Assembly (NCBI GenBank): GCA_017453605.1
Contig: JAFTEP010000138.1
Coordinates: 1-9,379, forward strand
Reading direction: 5' to 3'
DNA: 9,379 nucleotides
Origin: Clostridia bacterium
GTDB lineage: Bacteria > Bacillota > Clostridia > Oscillospirales > SIG627
In this document: positions 7,350 through 9,379 of the stretch, piece after piece
Numbering within the stretch: the first letter of the stretch is position 1
Layout: every line of letters begins with the position of its first letter
Program-made: the position numbers and the translations under genes
The notes under the pieces: generated by a model
The model's input: the letters and a program-made list of their open reading frames with translations, nothing else
Database searches by the model: none
What the model was told of the DNA's origin: nothing

Positions 7350-7754
7350 ATGACAAAAAACTACGAACAGATAAAAAAGAGGGTCGAGGCGTACTTTCTG
7401 TCGAGGCTGACGCCGAAAACCGACAAGGACGGGAAACCGGTCCTCGACGAGAACGGGGATCCCGTGATGGTGAGCGCGAGACCGATGACCGTCACGGGGC
7501 TGACGCTCGCGATAGGGCTGACCTCGCGCGACGAGCTTAACACCTTCAAGTCGAAGAAGACGAGGGCGCTGATCCGGGAGGCGCTGATGAAGATAGAGGA
7601 GAGCGCCGAGGAAAAGCTTTTCACGAAGGAATATTTCAACGGAGCGAAGCTCTTTTTAGAAGTCAATTTCAACCGCTGGCGCTCAGACGGCGAAGAAGAT
7701 TTCGAGGGGAGCGAGCTTCTCGGCGAGAGCGGATGCGCGGAGTGGTCGCAATGA
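7350..7754 (+). CDS. terS: Phage terminase small subunit (gp3-like DNA-packaging protein)
   Basis: This 134-residue protein is the DNA-recognition subunit of a phage packaging motor; small terminases bind the packaging site and load the large subunit. The central block RPMTVTGLTLAIGLTSRDELNTFK (about 45-68, quoted here only by its ends RPMTV and NTFK) is the helix-turn-helix typical of the P22 gp3-type family. It is followed by a long charged helix (about 69-92) and the NGAKLFLEVNFNRW ending seen in Firmicutes prophage members. The acidic tail (about 113-126) is not conserved in my recollection. The length is normal and the frame intact. The last codons overlap the next gene by 4 bases (ATGA), implying translational coupling with terL. 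Direct evidence is motif and neighbourhood; the packaging-site sequence it would bind is unknown. Confidence 0.83.
   Translation: MTKNYEQIKKRVEAYFLSRLTPKTDKDGKPVLDENGDPVMVSARPMTVTGLTLAIGLTSRDELNTFKSKKTRALIREALMKIEESAEEKLFTKEYFNGAKLFLEVNFNRWRSDGEEDFEGSELLGESGCAEWSQ
7739..7742 (+). promoter_or_regulatory. Ribosome binding site deciding the terL start
   Basis: GGAG inside the end of terS lies 8 bases before the ATG at 7751, which also sits in the ATGA overlap with the terS stop. This favours 7751 over the in-frame ATG at 7733, which would add six residues and overlap terS by 22 bases. Confidence 0.65.
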
Positions 7755-9127
7755 GAAACACCCCGCTTTTGAGATATCTTCGCGCTCTAAGCCCGTACGA
7801 GCCGCAGGAGAAGTTTTTCAGGTCTGACAAGCGGCGGATCGCATACGGCGGCGCGAGAGGCGGCGGAAAGAGCTTCGCGATGAGGACAAAACTCATCCTT
7901 CTCGCGCTCAACTTTCCGGGGATCCAGATCCTGCTTCTCAGGAGAAGTTATCCCCAGTTAAGGGAAAACCACATCAATCCGCTGAGGCGCATACTCTTCG
8001 GCTCGGCTGTCTACAGAGAGAGCACGAAGGAGTTCACCTTTCCCAACTCCAGCCGGATCAAACTCGGATACATGGACACGGAGGCGGACGCCCTGCAGTA
8101 TCAGGGGCAGGCGTACGAGGTGATCGGGATGGAGGAGGCGACGCAGTTCACCGAGAGGCAGTATCAGGCGCTGACGGAGTGCTGCAGGCTCTCGGGGATG
8201 ATGAAAGAGAAGTTTGTCCCGAGGATGTATTTCACCTGCAATCCGGGCGGAGTCGGTCACGGCTGGATAAAGCGGCTTTTCATCGACCGCGAATACCGCG
8301 AGGGAGAGGATCCGGCGGACTACGAATTCATCCCGTCGACGGTTTTCGACAACAAGTATCTTATGGAAAACAATCCCGAGTATCTGAAAAACCTGCAGAG
8401 CCTGCCGGAGCTGCGGAAAAAGGCGATGCTTTACGGCGACTGGGACGCCTTTGAAGGCCAGTACTTCCCGGAGTTCGACAGGAGCATACACGTCGTACAG
8501 CCGTACGGGATACCGGAGGACTGGGTGAAATTCGCCTGCCTCGACTACGGGCTCGATATGACCGCCTGCCTGTGGCTGGCGTACCCGAGGGATCACTCGA
8601 GGATCGCGGTCTACAGAGAGCTTTACGAGCCGGATCTTATCCTATCGGAGGCGGCACAGAGGATAGCGAGGGCGGGGAACGGAGAAAAGCTGAGATATAT
8701 CACGGCGAGCCCGGACCTCGCCGGACGCCGTCAGGACAGCGGCAAATCAGGCTTTGACATAATGCGCAGCCAGGGGCTCAACGGGCTTGTCGCGGCTAAC
8801 AACGAGCGCATACCGGGCTGGAGGCGGCTCAGGGAATATCTCGCCGCGAGAAACGGCGACAGAGCGTATCTGGAGATCTTCTCCTGCTGCAAAAATCTCA
8901 TACGCACTCTGCCGCGGCTGAGTTTCGATCCGGTCTGCACGGAGGACGTCTGCGGAACACCGCACGAATACACTCACGCGCCGGACGCGCTAAGATATGC
9001 GCTCACCTCTCTCCCCTTCCTTCCCGCCGCTCCCGCGCCGGAGAAAAAGGAGGATCCGCTGGGGTTCTACGAAGCGTTCTTCGGCAAAAAGCGCGAACAG
9101 AGCTATATGCGGTTCATTTCGGAGTAG
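7751..9127 (+). CDS. terL: Phage terminase large subunit (ATPase and nuclease)
   Basis: This 458-residue protein is the motor and headful/cos nuclease of double-stranded DNA phage packaging. The ATPase half shows Walker A GGARGGGKS (33-41), Walker B EVIGMEEA (123-130, catalytic E128/E129) and the coupling motif TCNPGG (162-167). The RNase H-like nuclease half shows the acidic residues D265 (CLDYGLD), D322 (SPDLAG) and D412 (HAPDALRYAL). The order and length are normal for Terminase_6/TerL proteins, and no frameshift or stop is seen, so it appears able to function. It is translationally coupled to terS. The usual next gene, the portal protein, is absent: after the stop come about 97 bases and then tRNA genes. 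Base composition looks like that of its neighbours, suggesting long residence in the genome or a phage adapted to this host. Confidence 0.93.
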   Translation: MRNTPLLRYLRALSPYEPQEKFFRSDKRRIAYGGARGGGKSFAMRTKLILLALNFPGIQILLLRRSYPQLRENHINPLRRILFGSAVYRESTKEFTFPNSSRIKLGYMDTEADALQYQGQAYEVIGMEEATQFTERQYQALTECCRLSGMMKEKFVPRMYFTCNPGGVGHGWIKRLFIDREYREGEDPADYEFIPSTVFDNKYLMENNPEYLKNLQSLPELRKKAMLYGDWDAFEGQYFPEFDRSIHVVQPYGIPEDWVKFACLDYGLDMTACLWLAYPRDHSRIAVYRELYEPDLILSEAAQRIARAGNGEKLRYITASPDLAGRRQDSGKSGFDIMRSQGLNGLVAANNERIPGWRRLREYLAARNGDRAYLEIFSCCKNLIRTLPRLSFDPVCTEDVCGTPHEYTHAPDALRYALTSLPFLPAAPAPEKKEDPLGFYEAFFGKKREQSYMRFISE

Positions 9128-9181
9128 AAAAGGGGCATATTCCGACGCGTTTCGCGATACGACAATTATATAAATTTGGGC

Positions 9182-9210
9182 TTGACAAACCGACGCCGAT
9201 TTGGTATAAT
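9182..9210 (+). promoter_or_regulatory. Very strong promoter of the tRNA genes
   Basis: TTGACA (9182-9187) and TATAAT (9205-9210) are 17 bases apart, and the -10 is preceded by TGG, the extended -10 element. An AT-rich stretch just upstream (about 9159-9176) could act as an UP element. The predicted start is near 9217, 8 bases before the first tRNA. Strength of this order is typical of stable RNA promoters. Confidence 0.9.
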
Positions 9211-9224
9211 AGCGCAGTACGCAA

Positions 9225-9301
9225 GGGCCATTAGCTCAGTTGGTCAGAGCTCCCGGCTCATAACCGGTCGGTCCGGGGTTCAAGTCCCTGATGGCCCACC
9301 A
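9225..9301 (+). tRNA. tRNA with CAU anticodon (elongator Met or Ile2)
   Basis: The 77 bases fold as a complete tRNA with encoded CCA. The acceptor arms GGGCCAT (9225-9231) and ATGGCCC (9291-9297) pair perfectly, A73 is at 9298 and CCA at 9299-9301. The D-arm is GCTC/GAGC, the anticodon loop is CTCATAA with CAU at 9259-9261, and the T-loop is TTCAAGT. The anticodon stem has one mismatch, C9252 against T9268 (27-43). The paired 1-72 position and the lack of three G-C pairs in the anticodon stem exclude an initiator. C4-G69 and C5-G68 match determinants used by TilS in E. coli tRNA-Ile2, so an AUA-reading, lysidine-modified Ile2 is as possible as elongator Met. Confidence 0.95.
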
Positions 9302-9304
9302 GAT

Positions 9305-9379
9305 AGGGGTATAGCTCAGTTGGTAGAGCAGCGGTCTCCAAAACCGCGTGCCGAGGGTTCAAGTCCTTCTGCCCCTGCC
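9305..9379 (+). tRNA. tRNA-Trp (CCA), last base beyond the window
   Basis: The acceptor arms AGGGGTA (9305-9311) and TGCCCCT (9370-9376) pair with one U-G wobble. The anticodon stem GCGGT/ACCGC is perfect around the loop CTCCAAA, with anticodon CCA at 9338-9340. G73 (9377) is the discriminator base required by bacterial TrpRS. The encoded 3' CC occupies 9378-9379 and the final A would be base 9380. It lies 3 bases after the preceding tRNA and must be cotranscribed with it. Confidence 0.95.

Noticed and set aside
7733..7750. Upstream in-frame ATG as terL start
   Set aside because: The ATG at 7751 forms the usual ATGA overlap with terS and has GGAG at good spacing; the earlier ATG would only add six residues.
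9128..9160. Possible terminator after terL (CGCG-TTT-CGCG, about 9145-9155)
   Set aside because: The stem is only four base pairs and no T-tract follows; it does not meet the standard for an intrinsic terminator.

Overview
The window (9,379 bases, GC-rich apart from short AT-rich promoter stretches) looks like the chromosome of an anaerobic, probably gut- or rumen-associated Clostridia lineage (Oscillospirales or a relative). The grounds are a type I dockerin on a large secreted protein, AGGAG-type ribosome binding sites, sigma-A promoters close to consensus, and Firmicutes-style terminase genes. The assignment is an inference from gene content; no species marker is present.

Layout from left to right. 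Positions 33-346 (minus) hold only the C-terminal third of a Gfo/Idh/MocA-family oxidoreductase; its 5' two thirds are missing. At the broken edge sits a perfect consensus promoter driving one very large secreted protein (425-5137, plus; 1570 aa). That protein has a signal peptide, three tandem 329-residue beta-helix-like modules, an accessory region plus a metallo-beta-lactamase-fold domain with an intact HxHxDH site, an Ig-like domain and a C-terminal type I dockerin. A 16-bp-stem hairpin at 5157-5192 separates it from a convergent gene (5211-7193, minus; 660 aa) of the GtaA glutaminase-like family (DUF4964/DUF5127/DUF4965/DUF1793), which has no signal peptide. That gene and a phage-type terminase pair (terS 7350-7754, terL 7751-9127, plus) are transcribed divergently from a 156-base intergenic region with a promoter for each direction. 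The terminase pair has all expected motifs, but no portal or capsid gene follows. Instead comes a strong extended -10 promoter and two tRNA genes: a CAU-anticodon tRNA (elongator Met or Ile2) and tRNA-Trp(CCA), which runs one base past the window end.

The genes do not form one pathway. The dockerin protein is an extracellular, probably scaffold-bound enzyme of unknown substrate; the GtaA-like protein is probably an intracellular hydrolase; the terminase pair is a phage-derived island; the tRNAs are housekeeping. The two items most worth following up are the triplicated-module/metallohydrolase/dockerin protein, whose overall architecture I do not recognise as a described enzyme, and the apparently intact but isolated terminase pair.
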